Origin: Pseudomonadota bacterium
GTDB lineage: Bacteria > Pseudomonadota > Gammaproteobacteria > Burkholderiales > Burkholderiaceae_C
Length of the DNA: 64,000 nt
Direction of reading: 5' to 3'
NCBI GenBank assembly: GCA_963204815.1
Contig: CAUJHQ010000029.1
Coordinates: forward strand, 1 to 64,000
The notes beneath the pieces are model-generated. The model did no database searches and was not told where the DNA came from. It saw nothing but the letters and a program-made list of their open reading frames with translations. A program made the translations under genes and the position numbers. Position 1 is the stretch's first letter, and every line of letters begins with the position of its first letter. Positions 1-9,821 of the stretch are shown in pieces.

Positions 1-386
1 TACGGCACGCCGGCGGCGGCGAGCGCTTCCTTGTGGATCGGCGCGGTGACGATGGCCCGCCCGGCGCCGCGCCGCACCAGCGCCACCGCGTGCTCGATGC
101 AGCGTGCCGCAGCGGCCCCGCAGCGGGCGTCGATGCGGCCCCAGGGCAGGCCTGCCAGGCCGGCCGGCAGGCCGGGCGGCGGCAGCACCGGCAGGCAGCC
201 GCGCGGCACCTCGGCAAGGTCGGACGGAACTTCGATCACGGCGGTCATCGGCGCGCCGGCGCGGCGCAGCACCTGCGGGTCGCCGATCACCACCGCGTCG
301 GCGAGCGCACCGCGCTCGAAGGCGGCGACGATGATCTCCGGTCCGATGCCGGCGGCGTCGCCCATCGTGACGAGCAGGGGCGTCAT
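1..386 (-). CDS. pdxA: PdxA-family 4-hydroxythreonine-4-phosphate dehydrogenase, N-terminal part
   Basis: Partial gene; the first 128 codons are visible and the rest lies beyond the left edge. The protein starts MTPLLVTMGDAAGIGPEI, the glycine-rich opening of PdxA enzymes, and the last visible residues include the conserved TAPIHKEA segment. PdxA oxidises 4-phosphohydroxy-L-threonine with NAD(P) in de novo pyridoxal phosphate synthesis. The GDAAGIGPE variant is also seen in PdxA2-type paralogues acting on four-carbon acid phosphates, so the exact substrate is open. The zinc ligands lie outside the window. It is transcribed leftward, 67 bases downstream of the Nif3-like gene and in the same direction. 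Confidence 0.82.
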   Translation of the reverse strand, partial: MTPLLVTMGDAAGIGPEIIVAAFERGALADAVVIGDPQVLRRAGAPMTAVIEVPSDLAEVPRGCLPVLPPPGLPAGLAGLPWGRIDARCGAAAARCIEHAVALVRRGAGRAIVTAPIHKEALAAAGVP

Positions 387-453
387 GCCGTAACGCCCGG
401 AACGCACGTCCGGCAGGCGGCGCACACCTGCGCGCAGGTGCCTTGGCGCGTCT

Positions 454-1203
454 TCATGCTGGATTGTCGATCTCGATGAAGCGGTGCTGGAGCCCGAACT
501 GCGCCGCCAGCGCCGCCGCCACCGCCGGTGCGCCGTAGCGCTCGGTGGCATGGTGGCCGCAGGCGAGGAACGCGACGCCGGTCTCGCGCGCGAGGTGCGC
601 CTGCGGCTCGGACACCTCGCCGGTGACGAAGGCGTCGGCCCCGGCCGCGATGGCCGCCTCGAAGTGGCCCTGCGCGCCGCCGCTGCACCAGGCGACGCGG
701 CGCAGCGGCCGGCCGTCGCCGGGCAGCAACAGCACGTCGCGGTCGAGCGCCGCGCGCGCCGCGGCGGCGAGCGCCGCGGCACTGGGGTGCGGGCCGGCCG
801 GGCCGATGAAGCCGAGGTCCTGCTCGCCGAAGCGCGCGTCGGCCGCCACGTGCAGCCGCCGGCCGAGCTGGGCGTTGTTGCCGAGCTCGGCGTGCGCGTC
901 CAGCGGCAGGTGGTAGGCGAACAGGTTGATCTCGTGCGCGAGCAGGCGCTTCACGCGCGCCTTCAGCCAGCCGGTGAGGCGGCCGTCCTGGCCGCGCCAG
1001 AACAGGCCGTGGTGCACGAGCAGCGTGTCGGCGCCGGCGGCGATGGCGGCGTCGATGAAGGCCAGGCTCGCCGTCACGCCGCTGGCGACGCGGCGCACCT
1101 CGCGCCGGCCCTCGACCTGCAGGCCGTTCGGCCCATAATCCTTGAAAGCCTCCGGCCGCAGCATCACCTGCAGGTAGGTGTCGACATCAGCAAGCTCGGC
1201 CAT
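454..1203 (-). CDS. Nif3-like dinuclear metal centre protein
   Basis: A 249-residue protein of the NIF3/DUF34 family (Nif3-like, GTP cyclohydrolase 1 type 2 homologue). Metal-binding motifs are visible: LLVHHGLFW near residue 65, FAYHLPLDAH near residue 100 and the C-terminal GEVSEPQAH and CGHHATERYG segments, which together supply the His/Asp/Glu ligands of the two-metal site. Family members form hexameric toroids; a metal-dependent hydrolase or metallochaperone role has been suggested but not settled. The ATG at 1203 begins MAELADVDTYL, as in homologues. Its start is only 19 bases from that of the divergent protease gene, so the two promoters must lie within each other's coding sequence. 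Confidence 0.9.
   Translation of the reverse strand: MAELADVDTYLQVMLRPEAFKDYGPNGLQVEGRREVRRVASGVTASLAFIDAAIAAGADTLLVHHGLFWRGQDGRLTGWLKARVKRLLAHEINLFAYHLPLDAHAELGNNAQLGRRLHVAADARFGEQDLGFIGPAGPHPSAAALAAAARAALDRDVLLLPGDGRPLRRVAWCSGGAQGHFEAAIAAGADAFVTGEVSEPQAHLARETGVAFLACGHHATERYGAPAVAAALAAQFGLQHRFIEIDNPA
1112..1139 (+). promoter_or_regulatory. candidate sigma-70 promoter for the S1C protease
   Basis: A TCGACC box (1112-1117) and a CATAAT box (1134-1139) are separated by 16 bases, resembling -35 and -10 elements. They lie inside the opposing nif3-like gene and would start transcription around 1146, giving a leader of about 75 bases. The very short gap between the two divergent start codons makes such an internal promoter likely, but the match is only by eye. 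Confidence 0.35.
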
Positions 1204-1222
1204 CGTGCCGGGACCCCAGGAC

Positions 1223-2392
<1,170 letters not shown>

Positions 2393-2404
2393 CCAGCGCG
2401 GCGC

Positions 2405-3196
2405 TCAGGCGGCGGTGGTCTTGTCGTCCGCCGCGTCGGCGTCCGGTGCCTGCGTGTGCTTGATGAAGAAGCCCGCGGCGATGATGCCCACCTCGTAGAG
2501 GATGCACATCGGAATCGCCAGCGCGAGCTGCGAGATCACGTCGGGCGGCGTGACGATGGCCGACACGATGAAGGCGCCGACGATGAAGTAGCCGCGCGCC
2601 TTGCGCAGCTGCTCGATGCTGACGATGCCCATGCGCGCCAGCACGATCACGGCGATGGGCACCTCGAACGCGATGCCGAAGACGAGGAACAGCGTCAGCA
2701 CGAAACCGAGGTACTGCTCGATGTCAGGCGCCACCGTGATGGCGCTCGGTGCGAAGGCCTGGATGAACTGCGACATCGCCGGGATGACGACGAAGTAGCA
2801 GAAGGCGACGCCGGCGAAGAACAGCAAGGTGCTGGAGACGACCAGCGGCAGCACCAGCCGCTTCTCGTGCGAATACAGCCCCGGCGCGACGAAGGCCCAC
2901 ACCTGGTACAGCACGACCGGCAGCGCGACGAGGAACGCGGCCATCAACGCGATCTTCAGCGGCACCAGCACCGGCGAGATGACGCCGGTGGCGATCTGCT
3001 TCGTGCCTTCGGGCAGGTGCGAGATCATCGGCTGCGCGAGGATGTCGTAGAGCGCGCTCGGGCCGGGGTAGAGCAGCAGCACGACGAAGCAGACGCCGAC
3101 GGCGATCAGCGAACGGATCAGCCGGTCGCGCAGTTCGACGAGGTGGGAGACGAACGGCGCCTCGGTGCCGGCGAGTTCGTCTTTCGGATCGGTCAT
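2405..3196 (-). CDS. tatC: Sec-independent protein translocase TatC
   Basis: A 263-residue integral membrane protein with about six hydrophobic helices and the TatC N-terminal signature [15 protein letters not shown]. TatC recognises twin-arginine signal peptides and, with TatA and TatB, exports folded, often cofactor-containing proteins. Its ATG overlaps the tatB stop codon (ATGA at 3193-3196), indicating coupled translation. The charged C-terminal tail after the last helix is cytoplasmic. Tat export would be needed for folded redox enzymes encoded elsewhere, although the multiheme cytochromes of this window have Sec-type signals. Confidence 0.97.
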   Translation of the reverse strand: MTDPKDELAGTEAPFVSHLVELRDRLIRSLIAVGVCFVVLLLYPGPSALYDILAQPMISHLPEGTKQIATGVISPVLVPLKIALMAAFLVALPVVLYQVWAFVAPGLYSHEKRLVLPLVVSSTLLFFAGVAFCYFVVIPAMSQFIQAFAPSAITVAPDIEQYLGFVLTLFLVFGIAFEVPIAVIVLARMGIVSIEQLRKARGYFIVGAFIVSAIVTPPDVISQLALAIPMCILYEVGIIAAGFFIKHTQAPDADAADDKTTAA

Positions 3197-3693
3197 GGTC
3201 GGGTGCCCGGCGGCCGGAAGCGGGCGACGCGCGCCGCGCCAGACTGGGTGTGCGTCTTCACGCCGTGGCGGCGCTTGTACCACTGCGGCGTGGCGCCACG
3301 CTTCAGGCGCCAGTTCTTCTTCGGATGGCGGTAACTCGGCGGCGGCGGCGCCAGCGGCTCGTAGGGGCTGCCGTCACCGGCGAGCCCGGCCGAGCCGAGG
3401 CCGCCGGTGGCGTCCTTCCAGGAGCTTTCGAACGACGAACTCGCCGCGGACACTTCCTGCTGGATCGTGCTCTCGACGTTGCGCGCGGCGTCCTCGAACT
3501 GCGTCTTCATCTTCTTGAGCTCGTCGAGCTCGATGGAGCGGTTCACCTCGGCCTTCACGTCGGCCACGTAGCGCTGCGCCTTGCCGAACAGGTGGCCGAC
3601 CGTGCGCGCCACCTTGGGCAGTTTCTCGGGCCCGATGACGATGAGGGCGACCGCGCCGATGAGCGCGATCTTGTCGAAGCCGAAGTCGATCAC
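3193..3693 (-). CDS. tatB: Sec-independent protein translocase TatB
   Basis: A 166-residue protein with one N-terminal membrane helix ([19 protein letters not shown]), the conserved [11 protein letters not shown] hinge and amphipathic helix, and a long charged cytoplasmic tail. TatB pairs with TatC to form the signal-peptide receptor. The tail from about residue 110 is Pro/Ser rich and ends in a basic segment, a variable region in Burkholderiales TatB. It sits 19 bases downstream of tatA and overlaps tatC by four bases. Confidence 0.95.
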   Translation of the reverse strand: MIDFGFDKIALIGAVALIVIGPEKLPKVARTVGHLFGKAQRYVADVKAEVNRSIELDELKKMKTQFEDAARNVESTIQQEVSAASSSFESSWKDATGGLGSAGLAGDGSPYEPLAPPPPSYRHPKKNWRLKRGATPQWYKRRHGVKTHTQSGAARVARFRPPGTRP

Positions 3694-3712
3694 CGGAGCG
3701 CCAGACCTTCGT

Positions 3713-3970
3713 TCAGGACTTCGTCTTCGCCTCGACGTCGACGGTGTTCGCGTCGGCGCTGCGCTGCTGCGCGGTGACCTGCTGAGACGGTGCCGCCGGC
3801 GTGCCGGCCGCCGCGTCGGAGCCGGCCTCGCCGCCCGACTTGACGCCGTCCTTGAAGCCCTTGACGGCCGCGCCGAGGTCGGAGCCGATGTTCTTCAGCT
3901 TCTTGGTGCCGAAGATCATGACGACCACCAGCAGCACGATGAGCCAATGCCAGATGCTGAAACTTCCCAT
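3713..3970 (-). CDS. tatA: Sec-independent protein translocase TatA
   Basis: An 85-residue protein beginning [19 protein letters not shown], a single short membrane helix followed by the [14 protein letters not shown] amphipathic helix typical of TatA. Multiple copies assemble the translocation pore. The C-terminal half is an unstructured Ala/Gln/Asp-rich tail. It is the first gene of tatABC and lies 85 bases after the HIT-family gene on the same strand. Confidence 0.96.
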   Translation of the reverse strand: MGSFSIWHWLIVLLVVVMIFGTKKLKNIGSDLGAAVKGFKDGVKSGGEAGSDAAAGTPAAPSQQVTAQQRSADANTVDVEAKTKS

Positions 3971-4055
3971 GTCTTACTCCTGCGAAGAGGAACTGCGGAT
4001 TCTAGGTGACGCGGGCGATCGGCCCGGGTTGCGGTAAGGAGATCGGCCGGGAGGC

Positions 4056-4403
4056 TCAGCCCTTCAGCCAGGGGCGCGGGCCACCCATCACGTGCATGTG
4101 GAGGTGGTAGACCTCCTGGCCACCGTCCGGGCCGCAGTTCAGCACGGTGCGGAAGCCGTTCGTCACGCCCAGGTCTTTCATCAGGCGCGGCGCCAGCGCG
4201 AGCATGCGGCCGAGCAGCGGCACGTGCTCGGCGGTGACATCGGTGTGGCTGGCGATGTGCAGCTTGGGAATCACCAGCACGTGCACCGGCGCCCAGGGAT
4301 GGATGTCATGGAAGACGAGCAACTCGTCGTCCTCGTGGACCTTCTTCGCCGGGATCTGGCCGGCGACGATCTTGCAGAAGATGCAGTTCGGGTCTGAGCT
4401 CAC
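4056..4403 (-). CDS. HIT-family histidine triad nucleotide-binding protein (HinT-like)
   Basis: A 115-residue HIT protein. It has the zinc-site CIFCKIVAGQIPAKKV opening, the PVHVLVIPKLHI strand and the catalytic histidine triad YHLHMHVMGG near the C-terminus. HinT-type proteins hydrolyse adenosine phosphoramidates and aminoacyl-AMP. The start is a GTG whose bases overlap the stop codon of the upstream membrane-protein gene (GTGA at 4400-4403); the coding phase and the [11 protein letters not shown] start context support it. Location between his and tat genes is usual in betaproteobacteria. Confidence 0.93.
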   Translation of the reverse strand: MSSDPNCIFCKIVAGQIPAKKVHEDDELLVFHDIHPWAPVHVLVIPKLHIASHTDVTAEHVPLLGRMLALAPRLMKDLGVTNGFRTVLNCGPDGGQEVYHLHMHVMGGPRPWLKG

Positions 4404-4777
4404 GCGGGCATCGGTCGGTTGCTGTTGAGGGCCATCCAGCCGCGCACCACGCGGTAGAGGAACCAGATGGAGATGATCGTCCACGCGATCCAGCCCGGCA
4501 CGAGGAAGAAGAACCAGAGCGGGATCGTCACCACGTAGAGCACGGCCGCCGCGATCACGGTGCGAATGCGCCACGCGAAGTGCGATTCCTGCCAGGTGCC
4601 GTTGGCGTCGGACTTCTTGACGAGGTCGAGGATGAAGGCCACCGCCAGCAGCGTGATGCTGGCCTGCGCGCCCGGCATCACCGCCGCAACGGCGACGATG
4701 GTGTGCAGCAGGTAGCTGATGTGGCCGACGGTCTTCAGCGAGCCGTCGCGGCCGGGCACGTCGATGACATCGTTCAT
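4400..4777 (-). CDS. small conserved membrane protein of the his-tat locus
   Basis: A 125-residue protein with about four hydrophobic segments (around residues 15-35, 40-52, 72-85 and 86-108) and short charged loops. It resembles DUF4870-like or unnamed transmembrane proteins often found between hisE and the HIT gene in Burkholderiales. It overlaps hisE by four bases upstream and the HIT gene by four bases downstream, so it is almost certainly translated as part of the operon. No catalytic motif is visible and its function is unknown. Confidence 0.85.
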   Translation of the reverse strand: MNDVIDVPGRDGSLKTVGHISYLLHTIVAVAAVMPGAQASITLLAVAFILDLVKKSDANGTWQESHFAWRIRTVIAAAVLYVVTIPLWFFFLVPGWIAWTIISIWFLYRVVRGWMALNSNRPMPA

Positions 4778-5124
4778 GCGGATCCTCCTTCGCGCGCCTT
4801 CACCTTGCGCAGGGCGAACTCTTCCAGACCCGACAGGCCCTCGCGGCGCCGCAGTTCGGCCAGCACGTCCGCCGGTTCCAGCCCATATTGCGCAAGCGCC
4901 ACGAGGCAGTGGAACCAGAGGTCGGCCATTTCCGCGGTGAGGCGCTCGGGCACGCCGTCCTTGCCGGCCATGACGACTTCCGTCGCTTCTTCGCCGACCT
5001 TCTTCAAGATGGCGTCGGGGCCCTTGGAAAACAAGCGCGCGACGTAGCTTTTGTCGGGGTCGCCGCCGCGCCGGCTGGCGATGACGGCGGCCAGGCGCGC
5101 CAGGGTGTCGTCGGAAGCGCTCAT
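4774..5124 (-). CDS. hisE: phosphoribosyl-ATP diphosphatase HisE
   Basis: A 116-residue MazG-fold protein. It shows the HisE signature [20 protein letters not shown] followed by [11 protein letters not shown], whose acidic residues bind magnesium, and a second helix with [14 protein letters not shown]. It hydrolyses phosphoribosyl-ATP to phosphoribosyl-AMP, the second step of histidine synthesis. The start codon overlaps the hisI stop (ATGA at 5121-5124), so the two consecutive pathway enzymes are coupled. Confidence 0.97.
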   Translation of the reverse strand: MSASDDTLARLAAVIASRRGGDPDKSYVARLFSKGPDAILKKVGEEATEVVMAGKDGVPERLTAEMADLWFHCLVALAQYGLEPADVLAELRRREGLSGLEEFALRKVKAREGGSA

Positions 5125-5510
5125 TTGTAGATGCTCTCGGGGTCCTTCAGCACCGGCTCGACGGCCTGCCAGACGTCGCCTTCCAGGCGCTGGAAGAAGC
5201 AGCTGTGGCGGCCGGTGTGGCAGGCGATGCCGGGCTCGTGGCCGAGTTGGGTGACGGTGAGCAGCACGACGTCGTTGTCGCAGTCGGTGCGGATCTCGTG
5301 CACCTTCTGGATGTGGCCCGACTCCTCGCCCTTGTGCCAGAGGCGGCCGCGCGAACGGCTCCAGTAGACGGCCTCGCCGCGGCGCGCGGTTTCCGCCAGC
5401 GCCTCGCGGTTCATGAAGGCGAACATCAGCACGTCGTGAGTGCCCGCTTCCTGCGCGATCACGGGCACGAGGCCGTCGCGGTCCCACTTGATGCTGTCCA
5501 GCCAGGTCAT
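5121..5510 (-). CDS. hisI: phosphoribosyl-AMP cyclohydrolase HisI
   Basis: A 129-residue enzyme that opens the purine ring of phosphoribosyl-AMP in histidine synthesis. The zinc and magnesium ligands are visible in [14 protein letters not shown] and [13 protein letters not shown], and the substrate-binding motifs [10 protein letters not shown] and [14 protein letters not shown] are intact. Betaproteobacteria carry separate hisI and hisE, unlike the fused enterobacterial protein, and that arrangement is seen here. The upstream his genes are not in the window; instead a NUDIX gene precedes hisI by 9 bases. Confidence 0.97.
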   Translation of the reverse strand: MTWLDSIKWDRDGLVPVIAQEAGTHDVLMFAFMNREALAETARRGEAVYWSRSRGRLWHKGEESGHIQKVHEIRTDCDNDVVLLTVTQLGHEPGIACHTGRHSCFFQRLEGDVWQAVEPVLKDPESIYK

Positions 5511-5519
5511 GCCGGCAGT

Positions 5520-5969
5520 CTAATGGGTGGGGCCGGAGAAGCCGCGCTCGGCGGCAAACCAGCCCAGCACGGGCACCGTGCCGGGCAGCACCGGGGCCAC
5601 CTGCACGGGCAGCGTCTGCCAGGCCATGGCCTGGCGCTCGCGCATCTCGAACGCGCCCTGCCATTCGTACACCTTGCAGAAGTGCAGCCGCACCAGCGCG
5701 TGCGGGTAGTCGACCATCTCGACCTTCCACGGCTGCGCAGCGCCGATGGTGATGCCCAGCTCTTCGTGCAGTTCGCGCCGCAGGGCCTGTTCGACCGACT
5801 CGCCGGGTTCGACCTTGCCGCCCGGGAACTCCCAGTAGCCGGCGTAGACCTTGCCTTCCGGGCGGCTGGTGAGCAGGAAGTTGCCGTCGGGGTCGATCAG
5901 CACGCCCACCGCGACGTCCACCGGACGGCGCGGCGCCTGCTGCTCGACGTCGACCGGCGTCCTATCCAC
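5520..5969 (-). CDS. NUDIX hydrolase, MutT-like
   Basis: A 149-residue protein with a complete NUDIX box, [17 protein letters not shown] followed by HEELGI. It also has the YWEFPGGK segment typical of MutT, which removes 8-oxo-dGTP from the nucleotide pool. The start is a GTG at 5969 whose coding sequence overlaps the last 8 bases of the ATPase gene; no in-frame ATG gives a full domain. In betaproteobacteria mutT is often found next to the DUF815 ATPase gene, as here. Confidence 0.88.
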   Translation of the reverse strand: MDRTPVDVEQQAPRRPVDVAVGVLIDPDGNFLLTSRPEGKVYAGYWEFPGGKVEPGESVEQALRRELHEELGITIGAAQPWKVEMVDYPHALVRLHFCKVYEWQGAFEMRERQAMAWQTLPVQVAPVLPGTVPVLGWFAAERGFSGPTH

Positions 5970-6831
5970 CGTGTCGCCCTGCGTAGTCGCGCGCGAACTG
6001 GTACGCCACGCGCCCGGATCGCGAGCCGCGCTCCAGCGCCCACACCAGCGACTCCTGGCGCGCCGCCACGATCGCATCTTCCGGCACGCCGAACGAGCGC
6101 AGCCATTGCGCCACGATCGCCAGGTACTCGTCCTGCGTGAACGGGTAGAAGCTGACCCAGAGACCGAAGCGCTCGGACAGCGAGATCTTCTCTTCCACGA
6201 CCTCACCCGGGTGCACCTCGCCGTCCTCGGTGTGCTGGTACGTGAGGTTCTCCTTCATGTACTCGGGCAGCAGGTGGCGGCGGTTGCTGGTGGCGTAGAT
6301 CAGCACGTTGTCGCTGGCCTGCGCGATCGAGCCGTCGAGCATGCTCTTCAGCGCCTTGTAGCCCGGCTCGCCCTCGTCGAAGCTGAGGTCGTCGCAGAAG
6401 ACGATGAAGCGCTCCGACCGGTCGGCGACGAGGTCGACCAGGTCCGGCAGGTCGACGAGATCGCCCTTGTCCACTTCGATCAGGCGCAGGCCGCGACCCG
6501 AGAACTCGTTCAGGCAGGCCTTGATCAGCGAGCTCTTGCCGGTGCCGCGCGCGCCGGTGAGCAGCACGTTGTTGGCGCCGCGGCCGGCGACGAACTGCTC
6601 GGTGTTGCGCAGCAGGCGTTCCTTCTGCGCGTCGACCTCCTTCAGGTCGGCCAGGCGGATGGTGGCGACGTGGCGCACCGGTTCGAGCACGCCGGCGCTG
6701 CCGCGGCGGCGATAGCGGAAGGCGACCGAAGCGTTCCAGTCGGGCGCCGTCGGCGCATGCGGCAGGATGACTTCCAGGCGCGCGAGCAGCGACTCGGCGC
6801 GCAGCAGCAGGTGTTCGAAAGCGGAATTCAT
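5962..6831 (-). CDS. DUF815 AAA-type ATPase
   Basis: A 289-residue cytoplasmic P-loop ATPase of the DUF815 family. Walker A is LLTGARGTGKSSLIKA near residue 95 and Walker B is RFIVFCDDLSFDE near residue 145. A sensor-like IYATSNRRHLLPEYM segment follows. The family is widespread next to mutT and argJ in betaproteobacteria, but its substrate is unknown. Its ATG overlaps the stop of the phosphoesterase gene (ATGA at 6828-6831). Confidence 0.88.
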   Translation of the reverse strand: MNSAFEHLLLRAESLLARLEVILPHAPTAPDWNASVAFRYRRRGSAGVLEPVRHVATIRLADLKEVDAQKERLLRNTEQFVAGRGANNVLLTGARGTGKSSLIKACLNEFSGRGLRLIEVDKGDLVDLPDLVDLVADRSERFIVFCDDLSFDEGEPGYKALKSMLDGSIAQASDNVLIYATSNRRHLLPEYMKENLTYQHTEDGEVHPGEVVEEKISLSERFGLWVSFYPFTQDEYLAIVAQWLRSFGVPEDAIVAARQESLVWALERGSRSGRVAYQFARDYAGRHGG

Positions 6832-7484
6832 GGCGCGGAGTTTAGGGCCCGCACCTCGTCGCCCACGACGGCGAACACGCGGTCGCCGGGATCGCGCCGC
6901 ATCACGTGCATGCCCGTGAAGGCGCCGAACGCGGGCAGCACGCCGACCGCGGCGCCGAAGTGGAAGCACGGCAGCCGCAGCCGGTCGTGCGCGCGGCCAC
7001 CGAGCACCACCGCCGGGTGCACGTGGCCGGCCAGCACGTAGGCGCCGGCGACCGCGACCGGCTCGTGCGCCAGCGCGAACGGGCCGAGCGGCCAGGGCTC
7101 CTCGACCGCCTGCACGCGCCACGCCGCGGGCGGGTCGCCGGCATGGCGGTCGTGGTTGCCGCGCACCAGCACGAGTTCCAGCGCCGCATGGCGTTCACAC
7201 CAGGCTTCGACGGCCGCCCAGGTGGCCGGCGCGGCCGCGCGCGCCGAGTGCAGCAGGTCGCCGAGGAACACGATGCGCGTCGCGCCGGTGGCCGCGAGCG
7301 CCACGTCCAGCCGCGCCAGCGTCTCGCTCGTCGTGCCCTGCGGCACAGGCACGCCGAGGCGGCGGAACGACACCGCCTTGCCGACGTGCGCATCCGCGAC
7401 CAGCAGCGTGGCGTGTTCGGGCAGGTACGCGGCGCGGTCGGCCAGCAGGCGCACCGGCGCGCCGGCGACCTGGATCTCGAGCAT
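6828..7484 (-). CDS. PdeM-like (ligase-associated) metallophosphoesterase
   Basis: A 218-residue calcineurin-type phosphoesterase. All metal motifs are visible in order: LLVADAHVGK, FLGDLLHS, LVRGNHDRH, LAHEP and LAGHVHPAV. It resembles PdeM, normally encoded beside a DNA ligase and an Lhr-type helicase in a DNA repair cassette. Neither partner is in the window, so here it is an orphan or the partners lie elsewhere. It is tightly packed, 6 bases after slmA and overlapping the DUF815 gene. Confidence 0.85.
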   Translation of the reverse strand: MLEIQVAGAPVRLLADRAAYLPEHATLLVADAHVGKAVSFRRLGVPVPQGTTSETLARLDVALAATGATRIVFLGDLLHSARAAAPATWAAVEAWCERHAALELVLVRGNHDRHAGDPPAAWRVQAVEEPWPLGPFALAHEPVAVAGAYVLAGHVHPAVVLGGRAHDRLRLPCFHFGAAVGVLPAFGAFTGMHVMRRDPGDRVFAVVGDEVRALNSAP

Positions 7485-7490
7485 GACGCG

Positions 7491-8159
7491 TCAGGACGTG
7501 AGGCGTGCGAGCGCGGGCTCGAGCAGCTCGGTCGGCAGGCGCTTGAAGCCCGAGCGCGCGTAGCGCTGCAGGCGGCCGACGATCAGCGAGGTGATCGCCG
7601 ACGACAGCGCGTTCGCATCCACCGTGGGCGTGGGCGAGCCCGCGGCCTCGGCGGCAGCGCGCAGGCTCTGGCGCAGCTGCGATTCGACGCGGTCGAAGAA
7701 CTGGTTCATGCGCGCGATGAGGCGCTCGTGCTCGAAGACCAGCGCGTCGCCGACCATCACGCGCGTCATGCCCGGGTTCTTCTCGCCGAACTGCAGCAGC
7801 ATCGCGGCGATCTTCTGCGCCTGCGCGGCACCGGAGGCTTCGCGTTCGGTGATCTGGTTGACGAGCGTGAAGACGCTCGACTCGATGAACTCGATCAGCC
7901 CCTCGAACATCTGCGCCTTGCTGGCGAAGTGGCGGTACAGCGCCGCTTCGGAGACGTCGAGCCTGGCCGCCAGCGCCGCGGTCGTGATGCGCTCGGCGCC
8001 CGGCTGTTCGAGCATGGCCGCCAGCGTCTGCAGGATCTGCACGCGGCGTTCGCCGGGGCGCGGGCGCTTGCGCGCCGGGGTGGCCGGGGCCGCGGTGCCG
8101 GGCTCCTCGCCTTCCGCGACGGCGGCCGTCGGGTCTGCTGCTTCGGAGGGATCGGACAT
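7491..8159 (-). CDS. slmA: TetR-family nucleoid occlusion factor SlmA
   Basis: A 222-residue TetR-fold protein. After a low-complexity N-terminus, the helix-turn-helix is at about residues 50-90 (TTAALAARLDVSEAALYRHF followed by ASK). The rest is the FtsZ-binding/dimerisation domain typical of SlmA, which blocks Z-ring assembly over the chromosome. Position next to argB and a pyrimidine 5'-nucleotidase is the usual SlmA context in beta- and gammaproteobacteria. An alternative ATG at 8195 would add 12 residues. Confidence 0.87.
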   Translation of the reverse strand: MSDPSEAADPTAAVAEGEEPGTAAPATPARKRPRPGERRVQILQTLAAMLEQPGAERITTAALAARLDVSEAALYRHFASKAQMFEGLIEFIESSVFTLVNQITEREASGAAQAQKIAAMLLQFGEKNPGMTRVMVGDALVFEHERLIARMNQFFDRVESQLRQSLRAAAEAAGSPTPTVDANALSSAITSLIVGRLQRYARSGFKRLPTELLEPALARLTS

Positions 8160-8217
8160 CGATGCGCTTGGGGCGGAGGCGGGGTTCAGGAACATTCTGG
8201 CACAGCGGATACAGCGC

Positions 8218-8916
8218 TCACGGTGCAGGTAAACACTGACATTCCAGCGCGCGCAGCCGTGTGATGCGGCGGTCCACATAGGCCGGCAGGCGGCTCACGC
8301 GCGTGGCCGCGGCGATGCCGTGGGTGGCGCTGCGCGTGTAGCGCTGCATCCACACCGTGCCCATGCCGACGCGACGCGCCGACTTCAGGTGCCCGGTCGT
8401 GTCCTCGACGAGCACGCAGCGCGACGGCGGCACGCGCAGGCGCACGGCCAGCCGGCGCAGCATGCGCGCGTCGGGCTTGGGGCGCAGCGCGCCGAACATC
8501 GTCATCTGCTCGATCGGGATCACGCCGTCGAACAGCGACGTGATGCCCAGCACGCCCAGCACGCGCCGCGTGTAGTCGGCCGGCGCGTTGGTGAGGATGT
8601 ACTTGCGGCCGGGCAGCCGCGCGAGCGCTGCGAAGTCGTGGCGATGGCCGCGCACGCGGTCCTCCAGCCCGGGCAGCGCGTGCGTGTGGTGCAGGAAGTG
8701 GTGCGCCTTCACGCCGTGGTGGCGCACCAGCCCCAGCAGCGTGGCGCCGTAGCGCAGCCAGTAGCGGCGGCGCAAAGCGTCGGCGGCCGCACGGTCGAGC
8801 GACAGTTCGCGCTCGATGTAGGCCGTCATCAGCTCGTTGATGTCGCGGAACGCCGCGTGCGACGCGTCGTGCAGCGTGTTGTCGAGGTCGAACAGCCAGA
8901 CCGGTTCGTCACGCAC
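8218..8916 (-). CDS. pyrimidine 5'-nucleotidase, HAD superfamily (SDT1-like)
   Basis: A 232-residue HAD phosphatase with motif I WLFDLDNTLHD, a helical cap, motif II around KYILTNAPADYTRR and motif III/IV around KPDARMLRRL and CVLVEDTTGHLKSARRVGM. It likely dephosphorylates UMP/CMP or modified pyrimidine nucleotides. The GTG at 8916 gives a start overlapping the end of the EamA gene by 8 bases; a further GTG at 8934 is possible. It is part of the argB-slmA block. Confidence 0.88.
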   Translation of the reverse strand: MRDEPVWLFDLDNTLHDASHAAFRDINELMTAYIERELSLDRAAADALRRRYWLRYGATLLGLVRHHGVKAHHFLHHTHALPGLEDRVRGHRHDFAALARLPGRKYILTNAPADYTRRVLGVLGITSLFDGVIPIEQMTMFGALRPKPDARMLRRLAVRLRVPPSRCVLVEDTTGHLKSARRVGMGTVWMQRYTRSATHGIAAATRVSRLPAYVDRRITRLRALECQCLPAP

Positions 8917-9820
8917 GGGCGGCCTCCGCGGCACGCTGCGCGTCGCGCCGGCCGAGCGCGCCGATGCCGACGAGCATCATCGCGGCGCCCAGCCACTGCG
9001 CGGCGCCCAGCGTCTCCCCCAACAGCCACGCGGCCAGCAGCACCGCGGTGAGCGGCTCCACCAGCGTGGCCACCGTCAGCGCGGTGGGCGACAGGCGCCG
9101 TGCACTCCAGCTGAAGATCAGCAGGGCCAGCGCCGCCGTCACCAGGCCAAGGTAGAGCAGCCAGGCTTCCGGCGGCAGATCGCGCGGCCAGGTGAGCGGG
9201 GTGTAGAGCGCCGACAGCCCCATCACCGCCGCCGCCACCAGCGTGAGCCCGGTGGTCGCCGGCCCGGCGCCGAGCGCCAGCGACAGCCGGCCGCTGTGCA
9301 GCATGAACACCGCGTACAGCAGCGCGGCGGTGCCGGTCAGCGCCAGGCCCTCGACCCAGGCATCCGCCACCAGCGGCGCGGCGCCGCTGTCGTGGCGGGC
9401 GACGACGAGCGCGGTGCCGCCCAGCGCCACCGCCAGCCAGAGCAGCAGCGCCGCGTCGAGCCGCTCGCGGCCGCGCAGCACCTGCCACAGGGACACCAGT
9501 GCCGGCGGCAGGCACACCGCCACCAGCGTGGCCACCGCGGCGCCGACGCGCGCGATGGCCAGGAACCAGGCCAGCACCGACAGCGACATGCAGGCCCCGG
9601 CCAGCAGCAGCACCGGCGAGTGTGCCGCCAGGCGGCGGAACAACGAGGGCCGGCCGAACGCCGCGAGCAGCGCCACCGCGCCGACGACGAAGCGCCAGAA
9701 CGAGATGTTCTCGGCCGCCATGCCGTGGCGCGTGAGCAGCTGGTTGACGACCAGCGCGCCGGTGCCCCACAAGGCGCTGGCGCCGCAGGCCGCGGCCAGC
9801 GCGGGCACCGTGCGGTTCAT
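8909..9820 (-). CDS. EamA/DMT-family metabolite exporter
   Basis: A 303-residue protein with about ten hydrophobic helices in two EamA repeats, beginning MNRTVPALAAACGASALWGT. Members of the drug/metabolite transporter superfamily export amino acids, nucleosides or other small metabolites; the substrate cannot be read from sequence. Its start lies one base from the argB stop codon, suggesting co-transcription. The coding sequence is intact, with a short basic C-terminal tail. Confidence 0.88.
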   Translation of the reverse strand: MNRTVPALAAACGASALWGTGALVVNQLLTRHGMAAENISFWRFVVGAVALLAAFGRPSLFRRLAAHSPVLLLAGACMSLSVLAWFLAIARVGAAVATLVAVCLPPALVSLWQVLRGRERLDAALLLWLAVALGGTALVVARHDSGAAPLVADAWVEGLALTGTAALLYAVFMLHSGRLSLALGAGPATTGLTLVAAAVMGLSALYTPLTWPRDLPPEAWLLYLGLVTAALALLIFSWSARRLSPTALTVATLVEPLTAVLLAAWLLGETLGAAQWLGAAMMLVGIGALGRRDAQRAAEAARA

Positions 9821-9821
9821 C

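Noticed and set aside
1178-1222. GTG at 1178 as start of the S1C protease
   Set aside because: Adds 15 residues ahead of the signal anchor and overlaps the Nif3-like gene; the ATG at 1223 fits the usual N-terminal anchor.
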